This document shows positions 29,018 through 38,195 of a DNA stretch of 64,000 nt, in pieces. Below the pieces are notes generated by a model. The model worked only from the letters and a program-made list of their open reading frames with translations. It had not been told where the DNA came from and searched no databases. Both the position numbers and the translations under genes were made by a program. The DNA comes from Limimaricola pyoseonensis (GTDB lineage Bacteria; Pseudomonadota; Alphaproteobacteria; Rhodobacterales; Rhodobacteraceae): the NCBI RefSeq assembly GCF_900102015.1, contig NZ_FNAT01000003.1, forward strand, positions 186,001 through 250,000, read 5' to 3'. Each line of letters opens with the position of its first letter. Position 1 is the first letter of the stretch.

Positions 29018-29838
29018 GCCAGCACCGCGGCGCGGGTGGCCTCCGTCACCTCCGGCGTCGCGCCGAACCAGCGCGAGAAGCCCGGCACCGCCTGGTGCAG
29101 CAACATGCCGAGCCCGTCGACGGTGCGGCAGCCGCGGGCGCGGGCCGCGATCAGCATCGGCGTGTCGAGCGGCGTGTAGACGATGTCGGTCGCGAGCGCC
29201 GAGGCGGGCAGGGCGGAGAGGTCGATGTCGAAGGGGTCGGCGCCCTGCATGCCGAGCGATGTGGTGTTCACCGCCGTCGCCGCGCCGTCGAAGGCGCCCG
29301 CCGCCTCGGCCCAGTCGACGACCGTGGCGCGCGGGAAGATCTCAGCCAGCGCCTCGGCGCGGGCGCGGGTGCGGTTGGCGAGGCGGATCTCGGGCGCGCC
29401 GGCCTCGGCCAGCGCGTCGAGCACGGCGCGCGCCGCGCCGCCCGCGCCCAGCACCACCGCCGGGCCGTCGGCGGCGGACCAGTCCGGCGCGTTCTGGCGC
29501 AGGTTGGCGATGAAGCCGTGGCCGTCGGTGTTGTCGGCGTGGATCGCGCCATCCTTGAAGGTCAGCGTGTTCGCGGCGCCGATCCGGCGGGCGCGGTCGC
29601 TGACCTCGTCGGCGATCCTCAGCGCCGACAGCTTGTGCGGGATGGTCACGTTGGTGCCCATGAAACCCATCCGAGGCAGGGCGCGCAGCACCGCCTCGAC
29701 ATCGGCGTCCTCGACATGCAGCGGCACGTAATGGCCCGAAAGGCCGAGCGTCTCGAGCCAATGCGCGAAGAGGCGGGGCGAGCGGGAATGGGCGATCGGG
29801 TTGCCGATCACCCCGGCCAGAGGAATCCGATGCGTCAT
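29014..29838 (-). CDS. aroE: Shikimate dehydrogenase
   Basis: The 274-residue NADPH-dependent shikimate dehydrogenase belongs to the aromatic amino acid pathway. The N-terminal substrate site has [10 protein letters not shown] and GTNVTIPHK with the catalytic lysine; NTDGHGF follows, and the Rossmann motif is GAGGAAR with NRTRARA. The start at 29838 overlaps the maf stop (ATGA). A longer frame upstream only reads maf out of frame. Confidence 0.95.
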   Translation of the reverse strand: MTHRIPLAGVIGNPIAHSRSPRLFAHWLETLGLSGHYVPLHVEDADVEAVLRALPRMGFMGTNVTIPHKLSALRIADEVSDRARRIGAANTLTFKDGAIHADNTDGHGFIANLRQNAPDWSAADGPAVVLGAGGAARAVLDALAEAGAPEIRLANRTRARAEALAEIFPRATVVDWAEAAGAFDGAATAVNTTSLGMQGADPFDIDLSALPASALATDIVYTPLDTPMLIAARARGCRTVDGLGMLLHQAVPGFSRWFGATPEVTEATRAAVLA

Positions 29839-30434
29839 CTTTGAAGCGTCCCCCGCAGCGTCAGCCAGTTGATCAGTTCCAGAAGCGGCAGCCCCAGAAC
29901 GGTGAAATAGTCGCCCATCACCCGCGCGAAGAGGCGCACGCCCTCTTCCTCGAGCTTGTAGCCGCCGACCGAGTGGCGGATCGAGTCCCAGTTGCGCTCG
30001 ACGTAACCGGCGAGCCAGTCCTCCGAGCAATGCGCCATGTCGAGCCGCACCACGCCGACATGCCGCCAGAGCGGCTCGCCGTCCTGGAACACCACCGCCG
30101 CCGAAAGAAGCTGATGCGTCCGGCCCGACAGTCGCCCGAGTTGGTCGAGCGCCTCTTCGGGGGTCTCGGGCTTGGAGAACACCTCGCCGCCGAGCGCCAG
30201 CACCTGGTCGCAGCCGAGCACCAGCGCCTGGGGGTTGCGCGCGGAGACCTTCGCGGCCTTCATCTCGGCCAGCTTGTCGGCCAGATCGCGCGGCGGCGCG
30301 CCCTCGGCCAGGAGCGCCGCCTTCAGCGCGGCCTCGTCGACGCGGGCCTTCTCGACGGTGAAGGCGATGCCGGCATTGCGCAGAAGCTGCGCGCGGATCT
30401 CGGAGCCGGAGGCGAGGATGATCGGATCGGTCAT
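29835..30434 (-). CDS. maf: Maf/YceF-family nucleotide pyrophosphatase
   Basis: The 199-residue Maf protein is a house-cleaning nucleoside triphosphate pyrophosphatase. N-terminal [13 protein letters not shown], the catalytic VLGCDQVL region, [13 protein letters not shown], and the C-terminal [22 protein letters not shown] with [11 protein letters not shown] define it. It belongs to the alphaproteobacterial group that starts leftward from the origin region. The ATG at 30434 borders the putative oriC; an upstream frame extension to 30527 lies in the GANTC-rich segment and is not coding-like. Confidence 0.92.
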   Translation of the reverse strand: MTDPIILASGSEIRAQLLRNAGIAFTVEKARVDEAALKAALLAEGAPPRDLADKLAEMKAAKVSARNPQALVLGCDQVLALGGEVFSKPETPEEALDQLGRLSGRTHQLLSAAVVFQDGEPLWRHVGVVRLDMAHCSEDWLAGYVERNWDSIRHSVGGYKLEEEGVRLFARVMGDYFTVLGLPLLELINWLTLRGTLQR

Positions 30435-30440
30435 GCGGGG

Positions 30441-30460
30441 CCTGTGGATGACTCTAGGGA
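30441..30460 (+). repeat. oriC direct repeat, copy 1 (DnaA-like box joined to GANTC)
   Basis: CCTGTGGATGACTCTAGGGA joins a TGTGGATGA nonamer directly to GACTC. A second copy lies at 30731-30750, with 17 of 20 positions identical. Confidence 0.75.
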
Positions 30461-30607
30461 GGAATCGGGCCGAATCATTGAGGACGACTCGGTGGACCGT
30501 TCTGACGCCTCGATTCGCTCGGGACAAGCCGGGTGAGTCGTTTCGCGACTCAGCGACTTATCCACGGTGGGCAATGACAAGACGCCCGGTGTGGACAATT
30601 TCGGGCG

Positions 30608-30632
30608 GAGTCGCGAGTCAAGATCGCGACTC
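30608..30632. repeat. Inverted repeat GAGTCGCGA-N7-TCGCGACTC in oriC
   Basis: A perfect 9-bp inverted repeat with a 7-bp spacer. Each arm contains a GANTC site, and a third GAGTC starts at 30615. The arm sequence TCGCGACTC recurs at 30543-30551. Confidence 0.8.
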
Positions 30633-30730
30633 GGAGGATTCATGCGGCAAGCGGATTCTTTTAACGACGCCGGAACAAGGGGTTGAGTGAAGGTCACGAG
30701 TCGTTCCGCCCTAGTGCACCAAGCCCCTCG

Positions 30731-30750
30731 CCTGTGGACGACTCTGAGGA
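30731..30750 (+). repeat. oriC direct repeat, copy 2 (DnaA-like box joined to GANTC)
   Basis: CCTGTGGACGACTCTGAGGA is the second copy of the repeat at 30441-30460, in the same orientation and 290 bp away, so the two copies bracket the GANTC-dense core. Confidence 0.75.
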
Positions 30751-30851
30751 TAGGCGCGCAAGTGCGGGTTATCCACGGCGCTACATCTCTCTTCATCTTT
30801 TCTTTTATCCCTATTTCTTTGAGAAGGGCGCGGCCGAGAAGGGGACACGAC

Positions 30852-31301
30852 ATGACCGAATGGCTCGCCGCCGCCTATCCGTGGATAAAGACGGGACACA
30901 TCCTGGCCTTCGTGTCGTGGATGGCGGGGATGTTCTACCTGCCCCGGCTCTTCGTCTATCACGCGGAACGCGCGACACCGGGCTCCGAGCTCGACTCGAC
31001 CTTCCAGGTGATGGAGCGCAAGCTTCTGAAGCTGATCATGTCGCCGGCGATGATCGCGACCTGGGTCTTCGGGCTCTTGCTGATCGGCACCGGCGTCGTG
31101 AACTGGGCCGAGCCCTGGCCCTGGATCAAGGCCGCGGCCGTGCTGGGGATGACCGGCATGCATGGCTGGCTGTCGAAGCGCCGCAAGGAGTTCGCCGCCG
31201 GCGAGAACCGGCGCAGCGGGCGCGATTACCGCATCGCCAACGAGGTGCCGACGGTGCTGCTTCTGGTGATTGTGGTCGCGGTGGTGGTGAAGCCGTTCTG
31301 A
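30852..31301 (+). CDS. hemJ: Protoporphyrinogen IX oxidase HemJ
   Basis: The 149-residue four-helix inner-membrane protein is the oxygen-independent-type protoporphyrinogen oxidase of most Alphaproteobacteria. The conserved GHILAFVSWMAGMFYLPRLF with flanking histidines, the LKLIMSPAMIATW segment, and MTGMHGWLSKRRKEF match the HemJ family. The frame extends upstream into the origin region, but GGGGACACGAC precedes the ATG at 30852 and family members begin here. A DnaA-like box (CGTGGATAA, 30880-30888) lies inside its 5' end. Confidence 0.92.
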   Translation: MTEWLAAAYPWIKTGHILAFVSWMAGMFYLPRLFVYHAERATPGSELDSTFQVMERKLLKLIMSPAMIATWVFGLLLIGTGVVNWAEPWPWIKAAAVLGMTGMHGWLSKRRKEFAAGENRRSGRDYRIANEVPTVLLLVIVVAVVVKPF

Positions 31302-31355
31302 GACGGCCGCCGTCCCGGACACCCTGCCGGCGCCAGCGCGGCGTTGACGCGCGAC

Positions 31356-31364
31356 TTATCCACG
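31356..31364 (+). promoter_or_regulatory. DnaA-box-like nonamer between hemJ and rho
   Basis: TTATCCACG is identical to the nonamers at 30558 and 30769 in the origin candidate and, inverted, at 30880. It may be an outlying DnaA site. Confidence 0.5.
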
Positions 31365-31458
31365 CCTAAGACTTCTCCCCGCTTGCCCGTCCGGGCGAAG
31401 CGATTCCATTTTCACGACCGACAAGAGCGGCCCGCGGGCTGCCACAGGACCGTTTCCC

Positions 31459-32733
31459 ATGTCCCAGGACCGCCTGAACCTCGCCGACCTCAAGGCGCAG
31501 AGCCCGAAGGATCTGCTTTCGCTGGCCGAAGAGCTGGAGATCGAGAACGCCTCGACGATGCGCAAGGGCGACATGATGTTCGCCATCCTCAAGGAGCGCG
31601 CCGAGGAAGACTGGGTGATCGGCGGCGACGGCGTGCTCGAGGTGCTGCAGGACGGCTTCGGCTTCCTGCGCAGCCCCGAGGCCAACTACCTGCCGGGCCC
31701 CGACGACATCTACGTCTCGCCCGACATGATCCGCCAGTACAGCCTGCGCACCGGCGACACGGTCGAGGGCGTGATCCAGGAGCCGAACGAGAACGAGCGC
31801 TACTTCGCGCTGGTCAGCGTCGAGAGCATCAACTTCGAGGCGCCCGAGAAGGCGCGTCACAAGGTGGCCTTCGACAACCTGACGCCGCTTTACCCGGATG
31901 AGCGGCTGAAGATGGAAGTCGAGGAGGAGGCGGCCTCGAAGGACCGCTCGGCCCGGATCATCGATCTGGTCGCGCCGATCGGCAAGGGCCAGCGTTCACT
32001 GATCGTGGCGCCGCCGCGCACCGGCAAGACGGTGCTCCTGCAGAACATCGCCCACTCGATCGAGAAGAACCACCCGGAGTGCTACCTGATCGTGCTCTTG
32101 ATCGACGAGCGGCCCGAGGAGGTCACCGACATGCAGCGCAGCGTGAAGGGCGAGGTCGTGTCCTCGACCTTCGACGAGCCCGCCTCGCGCCACGTCGCGG
32201 TGTCGGAGATGGTGATCGAGAAGGCCAAGCGTCTGGTCGAGCACAAGCGCGACGTGGTGATCCTGCTCGACTCGATCACCCGCCTCGGCCGTGCCTTCAA
32301 CACCACCGTGCCGTCCTCGGGCAAGGTGCTGACCGGCGGCGTCGACGCCAACGCGCTGCAGCGGCCCAAGCGCTTCTTCGGTGCGGCGCGCAACATCGAG
32401 GAGGGCGGCTCGCTCACGATCATCGCGACCGCGCTGATCGACACCGGTAGCCGCATGGACGAGGTGATCTTCGAGGAGTTCAAGGGCACCGGCAACTCGG
32501 AGATCGTGCTCGACCGCAAGGTCGCGGACAAGCGCGTCTTCCCGGCGATGGACATCCTCAAGTCCGGCACCCGCAAGGAGGATCTTCTGGTCGAGAAGGT
32601 CGACCTGCAGAAGACCTACGTGCTGCGCCGCATTCTCAACCCGATGGGCACCACCGATGCCATCGAGTTCCTGATCTCGAAGCTGAAGCAGACCAAGACC
32701 AACTCGGACTTCTTCGACTCGATGAACACCTGA
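31459..32733 (+). CDS. rho: Transcription termination factor Rho
   Basis: The 424-residue hexameric RNA helicase carries out factor-dependent termination. The N-terminal helix bundle and cold-shock-type RNA-binding fold include [20 protein letters not shown]. Walker A is APPRTGKT (184-191), followed by [15 protein letters not shown] and GGVDANAL (Q-loop/R-loop region). Length is normal. Its position next to hemJ and mnmE is the conserved alphaproteobacterial origin neighbourhood. Confidence 0.98.
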   Translation: MSQDRLNLADLKAQSPKDLLSLAEELEIENASTMRKGDMMFAILKERAEEDWVIGGDGVLEVLQDGFGFLRSPEANYLPGPDDIYVSPDMIRQYSLRTGDTVEGVIQEPNENERYFALVSVESINFEAPEKARHKVAFDNLTPLYPDERLKMEVEEEAASKDRSARIIDLVAPIGKGQRSLIVAPPRTGKTVLLQNIAHSIEKNHPECYLIVLLIDERPEEVTDMQRSVKGEVVSSTFDEPASRHVAVSEMVIEKAKRLVEHKRDVVILLDSITRLGRAFNTTVPSSGKVLTGGVDANALQRPKRFFGAARNIEEGGSLTIIATALIDTGSRMDEVIFEEFKGTGNSEIVLDRKVADKRVFPAMDILKSGTRKEDLLVEKVDLQKTYVLRRILNPMGTTDAIEFLISKLKQTKTNSDFFDSMNT

Positions 32734-32758
32734 GCCGCGCCGCGGCGGGATCTTCGCC

Positions 32759-34039
32759 ATGGACACCATCTTCGCACCAGCCACGGCGCAGGGCCGCGCC
32801 GGCGTGGCGATCGTCCGGATCTCCGGACCCGAGGCCCGCGCGGCGGCAGAGCGTCTCGCCGGGCCGCTGCCGGTGCATGGCCGCGGCCTGCGCCGGCTGA
32901 AGGCCGCCGATGGCGAGATCCTGGACGAGGCCTTCGTGCTGACCTTCGACGCGGGGCGCAGCTTCACCGGCGCGCCGGTGGTCGAGCTGCACCTGCATGG
33001 CAGCCCGGCGGTGATCTCGGCCGTTCTGGCCGAGCTGCGGCGCGACGCGCGGCTGCGCTATGCCGAAGCCGGCGAGTTCACGCGCCAAGCGCTCGAGAAC
33101 GGCCGGCTCGACCTCGCGCAGGTCGAGGGGCTGGCCGACCTGGTCGATGCCGAGACCGAGGCGCAGCGCAAGCAGGCCTTCCGGGTGATGACCGGCGCGC
33201 TCGGCGACAAGGCGGACCGCTGGCGGCAGGGGCTGCTGCACGCCTCGGCGCTGCTCGAGGCGACGATCGACTTCGCCGACGAGGAGGTGCCGGTCGACGT
33301 CTTTCCGGAGGTGCGGCAGCTGATCGACGCGGCGTCGGGCGAGATGCGGCGCGAGATGGATGGTGTCGGCGCGGCCGAGCGGCTGCGCGACGGCTACGAG
33401 GTCGCGATCATCGGCGCACCGAACCTTGGAAAATCGACGCTTCTCAACCACATAGCCGGGCGCGAGGCGGCGATCATCTCCGACATTCCCGGCACCACGC
33501 GCGACGTGATCGAGATCCGGCTCGACCTGCGCGGCCTGCCGGTGACGATGCTCGACACCGCCGGTCTGCGCGAGGCGGCCGACAAGGTCGAAGCGATCGG
33601 GATCGAGCGGGCGCGCGCGCGCGCCAAGGCGGCGGACCTGCGGGTGCATCTCGTCGCGCCGGGCGAGACGCCGGCGGTGGCGCCGGGGCCGGACGACATC
33701 ATCCGCGTCGCCCAGGTCGACCGCAACGGCGCGGCGGATGGGATTTCCGGGCTGACCGGGCAGGGGGTCGGCGCGCTGCTCGACGAGATCGCCGAGCGGC
33801 TCGGCCGGCGCAGCGCGGCGGCGGGGGTGGCGATTCGTGAACGCCACCGCGTTGCCATCGCCACCGGTCTCGACCATATGGCGGACTGCCTCGACATGCT
33901 CGAGCAGGGACCTGAGGCGACCGACCGGGCGGCGGAGGATCTCCGACTGGCGGTGCGCGCGCTGGACAGCCTTGTCGGGCGGGTGGATGTCGAAGATATT
34001 CTCGGCGAGATCTTCTCGCGATTCTGCATCGGAAAATAG
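32759..34039 (+). CDS. mnmE: tRNA-modifying GTPase MnmE (TrmE)
   Basis: With MnmG, this 426-residue protein installs the cmnm5 group at U34 of tRNA. An N-terminal folate-binding domain with [17 protein letters not shown] is followed by the G domain: G1 GAPNLGKS (219-226), G2 region GTTRD, G3 DTAG (266-269). The C-terminus ends FCIGK with the essential cysteine. The G4 NKxD motif is not recognisable; the best-placed residues are A318-Q-V-D321. At 426 residues it is slightly short, mainly in the G domain. mnmG starts 4 bp downstream. Confidence 0.94.
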   Translation: MDTIFAPATAQGRAGVAIVRISGPEARAAAERLAGPLPVHGRGLRRLKAADGEILDEAFVLTFDAGRSFTGAPVVELHLHGSPAVISAVLAELRRDARLRYAEAGEFTRQALENGRLDLAQVEGLADLVDAETEAQRKQAFRVMTGALGDKADRWRQGLLHASALLEATIDFADEEVPVDVFPEVRQLIDAASGEMRREMDGVGAAERLRDGYEVAIIGAPNLGKSTLLNHIAGREAAIISDIPGTTRDVIEIRLDLRGLPVTMLDTAGLREAADKVEAIGIERARARAKAADLRVHLVAPGETPAVAPGPDDIIRVAQVDRNGAADGISGLTGQGVGALLDEIAERLGRRSAAAGVAIRERHRVAIATGLDHMADCLDMLEQGPEATDRAAEDLRLAVRALDSLVGRVDVEDILGEIFSRFCIGK

Positions 34040-34042
34040 GGG

Positions 34043-35905
34043 ATGTTTCACGTGAAACATGCGACCTACGACGTCATCGTGATCGGCGGCGGCCACGCCG
34101 GCAGCGACGCGGCCGCCGCGGCGGCCCGGCGCGGCGCGCGCACGGCGCTTGTCACGATGAAGATCGCCGGCATCGGCGAGATGTCCTGCAACCCGGCCAT
34201 CGGCGGCCTCGGCAAGGGACACCTCGTGCGCGAGGTCGACGCGCTGGACGGCGTGATGGGCGTGGTCGCGGACCGCGCGGGTATCCAGTACCGGCTGCTC
34301 AACCGCCGCAAGGGGCCGGCGGTGCAGGGGCCGCGCATGCAGGCCGACCGCCGGCTCTACCGCGAGGCGATGCAGCAGGTCCTGAGCGACATGCCGAACC
34401 TCGACCTGATCGAGGCCGAGATCGCCGACCTCGTGATCGAGGGCGGTCGCGTCAGCGGCGTCGTCACCGCCGCCGGCGACCAAATTCATGCCCCGGCCGT
34501 GGTTCTCACCACCGGCACCTTCCTGCGCGGCGTGCTGCATATCGGCGATGAGACGCGCTCGGGCGGGCGGCATGGCGACGACGCCTCGCTGCGGCTAGCC
34601 GAGCGGATCGACGATCTCGGCCTTCCGCTCGGGCGGCTGAAGACCGGAACGCCCGCGCGCCTCGACGGGCGCACCATCGACTGGGACAGTCTCGAATCCC
34701 AGCCCGGTGACGAATCTCCGGCGATGATGTCCTTCCTCAACGCGGCGCCGATCGCCCGGCAGATCGCCTGCGGCATCACCCGCACCACCGAGGCGGCGCA
34801 CGAGGAAATTCGCGAGAACCTGCACCGCTCGGCGATGTTCAGCGGCAATATCTCCGGCGTTGGCCCGCGCTACTGTCCCTCGATCGAGGACAAGGTGGTG
34901 CGCTTCGCCGACAAGGACTCGCACCAGGTCTTTCTTGAGCCCGAGGGGCTGGACACGAACCTGGTCTACCCCAACGGCATCTCGACCTCGCTGCCGGCGG
35001 ATGTGCAGGAGCGGTTCATCCGCGCCATGCCGGGTCTCGAAAAGGCCGAGATTGTGCGGCCCGGCTATGCCATTGAATACGACTACGTCGACCCTAGATC
35101 GCTGAAACCGACACTGGAACTGCGCGACGTGCCGGGTCTGTACCTGGCCGGCCAGATCAACGGCACGACCGGCTACGAGGAAGCCGCCGCGCAGGGCATG
35201 GTGGCCGGCCTCAACGCCGCCGCCGCCAGCCGCGGCCTGGCCGCTGCCGAGTTCAGCCGCGCCACCAGCTATATCGGCGTGATGATCGATGACCTGATCA
35301 CCCGCGGCGTGACCGAGCCGTACCGGATGTTCACCTCGCGGGCCGAGTTCCGGCTGTCGCTGCGCGCCGACAACGCGGACCAGCGGCTCACCGGTTGGGG
35401 CCGCGAGCTTGGCTGCGTCGGCGACGACCGCTGGGAGATCTTCGACGCGAAGATGAAGCGCCTCGAGGCCGGCCGCGCGCGGCTCGAAGCGATGTCCTTC
35501 ACCGCGCGCGATCTCGCGGGGCATGGCGCGCGGCTCAACCCCGACCGCCCGGCCAAGACCGGTCTCGAGGCGCTGGCGCTCGCCGATGTCGACATGCCGC
35601 AGCTCGCCGCGCTGCGCCCCGAGCTTGAGGATCTCGACCCCGAGGTCGCGACCCAGCTCAAGCGCGACGCCACCTACGCCTCCTACATGACGCGGCAGCA
35701 GAAGGACGTCGAGGCGGTGAAGCGCGACGAGGATCTGCGCTTCCCCGACGGCTTCGACTTCGCCACGGTGACGGGCCTTTCGAACGAGCTGCGGCAGAAG
35801 CTGCGCGAGGCGCGGCCCACTTCGGTGGGGCAGGCGGCGCGGATGGAGGGGATGACCGCCTCCGGTCTGCTGCTTCTGCTGGCGGCCGCGCGCAAAGCGG
35901 CATGA
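34043..35905 (+). CDS. mnmG: tRNA uridine 5-carboxymethylaminomethyl modification enzyme MnmG (GidA)
   Basis: The 620-residue FAD-dependent partner of MnmE has dinucleotide-binding GGGHAG (15-20), then [33 protein letters not shown], and FTSRAEFRL further on. The first codons (MFHVKH) are written by a perfect parS palindrome, so the N-terminus is constrained by chromosome segregation. Its stop overlaps the rsmG start by 4 bp. Confidence 0.97.
   Translation: MFHVKHATYDVIVIGGGHAGSDAAAAAARRGARTALVTMKIAGIGEMSCNPAIGGLGKGHLVREVDALDGVMGVVADRAGIQYRLLNRRKGPAVQGPRMQADRRLYREAMQQVLSDMPNLDLIEAEIADLVIEGGRVSGVVTAAGDQIHAPAVVLTTGTFLRGVLHIGDETRSGGRHGDDASLRLAERIDDLGLPLGRLKTGTPARLDGRTIDWDSLESQPGDESPAMMSFLNAAPIARQIACGITRTTEAAHEEIRENLHRSAMFSGNISGVGPRYCPSIEDKVVRFADKDSHQVFLEPEGLDTNLVYPNGISTSLPADVQERFIRAMPGLEKAEIVRPGYAIEYDYVDPRSLKPTLELRDVPGLYLAGQINGTTGYEEAAAQGMVAGLNAAAASRGLAAAEFSRATSYIGVMIDDLITRGVTEPYRMFTSRAEFRLSLRADNADQRLTGWGRELGCVGDDRWEIFDAKMKRLEAGRARLEAMSFTARDLAGHGARLNPDRPAKTGLEALALADVDMPQLAALRPELEDLDPEVATQLKRDATYASYMTRQQKDVEAVKRDEDLRFPDGFDFATVTGLSNELRQKLREARPTSVGQAARMEGMTASGLLLLLAAARKAA
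34044..34059. promoter_or_regulatory. parS centromere site 1
   Basis: TGTTTCACGTGAAACA is the perfect 16-bp bacterial parS palindrome, the ParB binding site. It overlaps the mnmG start codon. Confidence 0.95.
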
Positions 35906-36510
35906 GCGCCACGTCCTACCCCGATGTTTCACGTGAAACAGCGGAGCGGTTGCACCGCTACGCCGAGCTCGTGCGCAAGTGGAACCCCTCGATCAACCTC
36001 GTGGCCAAGCGCGACCTCGAGCTGCTGGAAACCCGCCACATCGCGGATTCGCTGCAGCTCGCGGCCTTCCTGCCATCCCGGGGTCACTGGGTCGATCTCG
36101 GCAGCGGCGGCGGATTTCCCGGAATCGTCGTTGCCGCCGCGGCGCGTGACCGTTCGCCCGAGCTTCGCTTCACCCTCGTCGAGAGCGACGCCCGCAAGGC
36201 GGCCTTCCTCGCCACGGCCATTCGTGAGCTCGACCTCAACGCCGCAATCCTGGCCCGCCGGATCGAGGCCGTCGATCCGCTGGGCGCCGACATCGTCAGC
36301 GCCCGCGCGCTCGCGCCGCTCGATCGGCTGATCGCGCTCGGCCTGCCGCATCTCGCGCCCGGAGGGCGAATGATCTTCCCCAAGGGCCGCCGCGCCGAGG
36401 ACGAGATCCGCGACGCCCGCGCGCAGTGGAAGTTTGACTGCGTCGCTCACAAAAGCGATACCGATCCCGAGGCACGCATTCTCGAAATCAGCAGGGCAGA
36501 GCATGGATAA
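35902..36510 (+). CDS. rsmG: 16S rRNA (guanine527-N7)-methyltransferase RsmG (GidB)
   Basis: The 202-residue SAM-dependent methyltransferase makes m7G527 in 16S rRNA; its loss gives low-level streptomycin resistance in other bacteria. The SAM motif is [16 protein letters not shown], with [11 protein letters not shown] upstream and [10 protein letters not shown] downstream. A perfect parS site lies within codons 8-13 (VSRETA). It overlaps mnmG by 4 bp and parA by 8 bp. Confidence 0.96.
   Translation: MSATSYPDVSRETAERLHRYAELVRKWNPSINLVAKRDLELLETRHIADSLQLAAFLPSRGHWVDLGSGGGFPGIVVAAAARDRSPELRFTLVESDARKAAFLATAIRELDLNAAILARRIEAVDPLGADIVSARALAPLDRLIALGLPHLAPGGRMIFPKGRRAEDEIRDARAQWKFDCVAHKSDTDPEARILEISRAEHG
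35925..35940. promoter_or_regulatory. parS centromere site 2
   Basis: TGTTTCACGTGAAACA is identical to parS site 1 and lies 1,881 bp from it, inside the 5' end of rsmG and about 0.6 kb before parA. Confidence 0.95.
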
Positions 36511-37297
36511 CCGGCCGGCGGCAGCCAAGATCATCGCTATCGCCAACCAGAAGGGCGGTGTCGGCAAGACCACCACGGCCATCAATCTCGGCGCGGCGCT
36601 GGCGAAGGCGGGACGGCGCGTGGTGCTGGTCGATCTCGACCCGCAGGGCAACGCCTCGACCGGGCTCGGCCTCACCGCCGACCTGCGCCGTGCGACCATC
36701 TACGACCTGCTTCTGGGCGAGGCCGAGGCGACCGAAACCCTGCACGACACCTCGGTTCCGAGCCTGAAACTGGTGCCCGCCACCACCGATCTCAGCTCGG
36801 CCGATGTCGATCTTCTCTCCTCCGAGGGCCGCAGCCGGCTTCTGTCGCGCGCGATCGCCGGCCTTGCCCGGCTCGGCGACAACGCGCCCGACTACGTGCT
36901 GATCGACTGCCCGCCCGCGCTCAACATCCTGACCGTAAACGCCATGGTCGCCGCGCATTCGGTGATCGTGCCGCTGCAAAGTGAGTTCTTTGCGCTCGAG
37001 GGTCTGTCCCAGCTGATGCTGACCCTGCGCGAGATCCGCCAGACCGCGAACCCCGAGCTTCGGATCGAGGGCATCGTCCTGACCATGTACGACCGCCGCA
37101 ACAACCTGTCGCAGCAGGTCGAGGAGGATGCGCGCCAGACGCTGGGCGATCTGGTGTTCCGGACCGTGGTGCCGCGCAACGTGCGCCTCAGCGAAGCGCC
37201 GTCGCATGCGATGCCGGTGCTCGACTACGATCCGACCTGCGCCGGCAGCAAGGCCTATGCCGATCTCGCGCAGGAAGTGCTGGAACGCGAAGGGTGA
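36503..37297 (+). CDS. parA: Chromosome partitioning ATPase ParA
   Basis: The 264-residue deviant-Walker ATPase forms the DNA-bound gradient that moves ParB-parS complexes. KGGVGKTTT starts at residue 17, with the signature lysine K17, followed by VDLDPQGNAS and DYVLIDCPPAL. It lacks the N-terminal helix-turn-helix of plasmid type Ia ParA, as expected for the chromosomal protein. The ATG lies within the last codons of rsmG. parB follows 10 bp after the stop. Confidence 0.96.
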   Translation: MDNRPAAAKIIAIANQKGGVGKTTTAINLGAALAKAGRRVVLVDLDPQGNASTGLGLTADLRRATIYDLLLGEAEATETLHDTSVPSLKLVPATTDLSSADVDLLSSEGRSRLLSRAIAGLARLGDNAPDYVLIDCPPALNILTVNAMVAAHSVIVPLQSEFFALEGLSQLMLTLREIRQTANPELRIEGIVLTMYDRRNNLSQQVEEDARQTLGDLVFRTVVPRNVRLSEAPSHAMPVLDYDPTCAGSKAYADLAQEVLEREG

Positions 37298-37307
37298 GGG
37301 AGAGGCA

Positions 37308-38195
37308 ATGGCAGAACGACAGGTAAGGAACCGGGGCCTCGGCAGAGGACTTTCCGCATTGATGGCTGATGTGACACAGGACCAGACAACCCCTAGCGGC
37401 CAGGCGCGCCGCCCCGACATGATGGTGCCGGTCGAGCGCATCCGCCCGAACCCGGACCAGCCGCGCCGGCATTTCGACGAAAGCGCGCTCGACGAGCTCG
37501 CCGCCTCGATCCGCGAAAAGGGCGTGATCCAGCCGCTCATCGTGCGCCGCGACCCCAAGGCCGAGGGCTATTACGAGATCGTCGCCGGCGAACGCCGCTG
37601 GCGCGCCTCGCAGATCGCCCGCCAGCACGAACTGCCGGTGATCATCCGCGACTACACCGACACCGAGGTGCTCGAGGTCGCGATCATCGAGAACATCCAG
37701 CGCGCCGATCTCAACGCGGTGGACGAGGCGGCGGGCTACAAGCAGCTGATGGAGCGCTTCGGCCACACGCAGGAGCAGCTCGCCAGCGCGCTCGGCAAGA
37801 GCCGCAGCCACATCGCCAACCTGATGCGGCTGCTGTCGCTGCCCGACGACGTGCAGGAGATGCTCACCGCCGGCGAACTCACCGCCGGCCACGCCCGCAC
37901 GCTGGTCGGCCATCCCGAGGCGTCGAGCCTCGCGCGGCAGATCGTGATCAAGGGCATGTCGGTGCGCGACGCGGAATCGCTGGTGCGCAAGCCCGGCAAG
38001 GCGCAGAGCCCGCGCGCCGCGCGCAAGTCGCACAAGGACGCCGACACGCTGCAGCTCGAGCGCGAGCTGACCGCGACGCTGCAGATGCAGGTCAGCATCG
38101 ACCACGACACGCAGGGGCAGGGCGGCAAGATCACCCTGCGCTACCGCGATCTCGAGCAGCTCGACGATCTGTTGCGCGCGCTTTCGGGCGACTAG
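37308..38195 (+). CDS. parB: Chromosome partitioning protein ParB
   Basis: The 295-residue CTP-dependent clamp loads at parS. The N-terminal GLGRGLSALM is the ParA-stimulating segment. The CTP-binding domain has IRPNPDQPRRHFDE and the GERRWRA box. The helix-turn-helix region LASALGKSRSHIANLMRLL follows, and the protein ends in a leucine-rich dimerisation tail. The two parS sites lie 1.4 and 3.2 kb upstream. It converges on hemW with a 4-bp overlap. Confidence 0.96.
   Translation: MAERQVRNRGLGRGLSALMADVTQDQTTPSGQARRPDMMVPVERIRPNPDQPRRHFDESALDELAASIREKGVIQPLIVRRDPKAEGYYEIVAGERRWRASQIARQHELPVIIRDYTDTEVLEVAIIENIQRADLNAVDEAAGYKQLMERFGHTQEQLASALGKSRSHIANLMRLLSLPDDVQEMLTAGELTAGHARTLVGHPEASSLARQIVIKGMSVRDAESLVRKPGKAQSPRAARKSHKDADTLQLERELTATLQMQVSIDHDTQGQGGKITLRYRDLEQLDDLLRALSGD

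Larger units (their letters stand above)
30435..30851. other. Putative chromosomal replication origin (oriC)
   Basis: A 417-bp gene-free segment lies between divergent maf and hemJ. I count 14 GANTC sites from 30450 to 30744 where about one is expected. DnaA-box-like nonamers are at 30443 (TGTGGATGA), 30558 (TTATCCACG), 30590 (TGTGGACAA), 30733 (TGTGGACGA) and 30769 (TTATCCACG). The 40 bases from 30781 contain no G and are 70% A+T, a candidate unwinding element. parS and parAB lie 3.6-7 kb to the right and genes diverge on each side. This is a strong inference, not proof; dnaA is 29 kb away, as is usual in Alphaproteobacteria. Confidence 0.8.
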
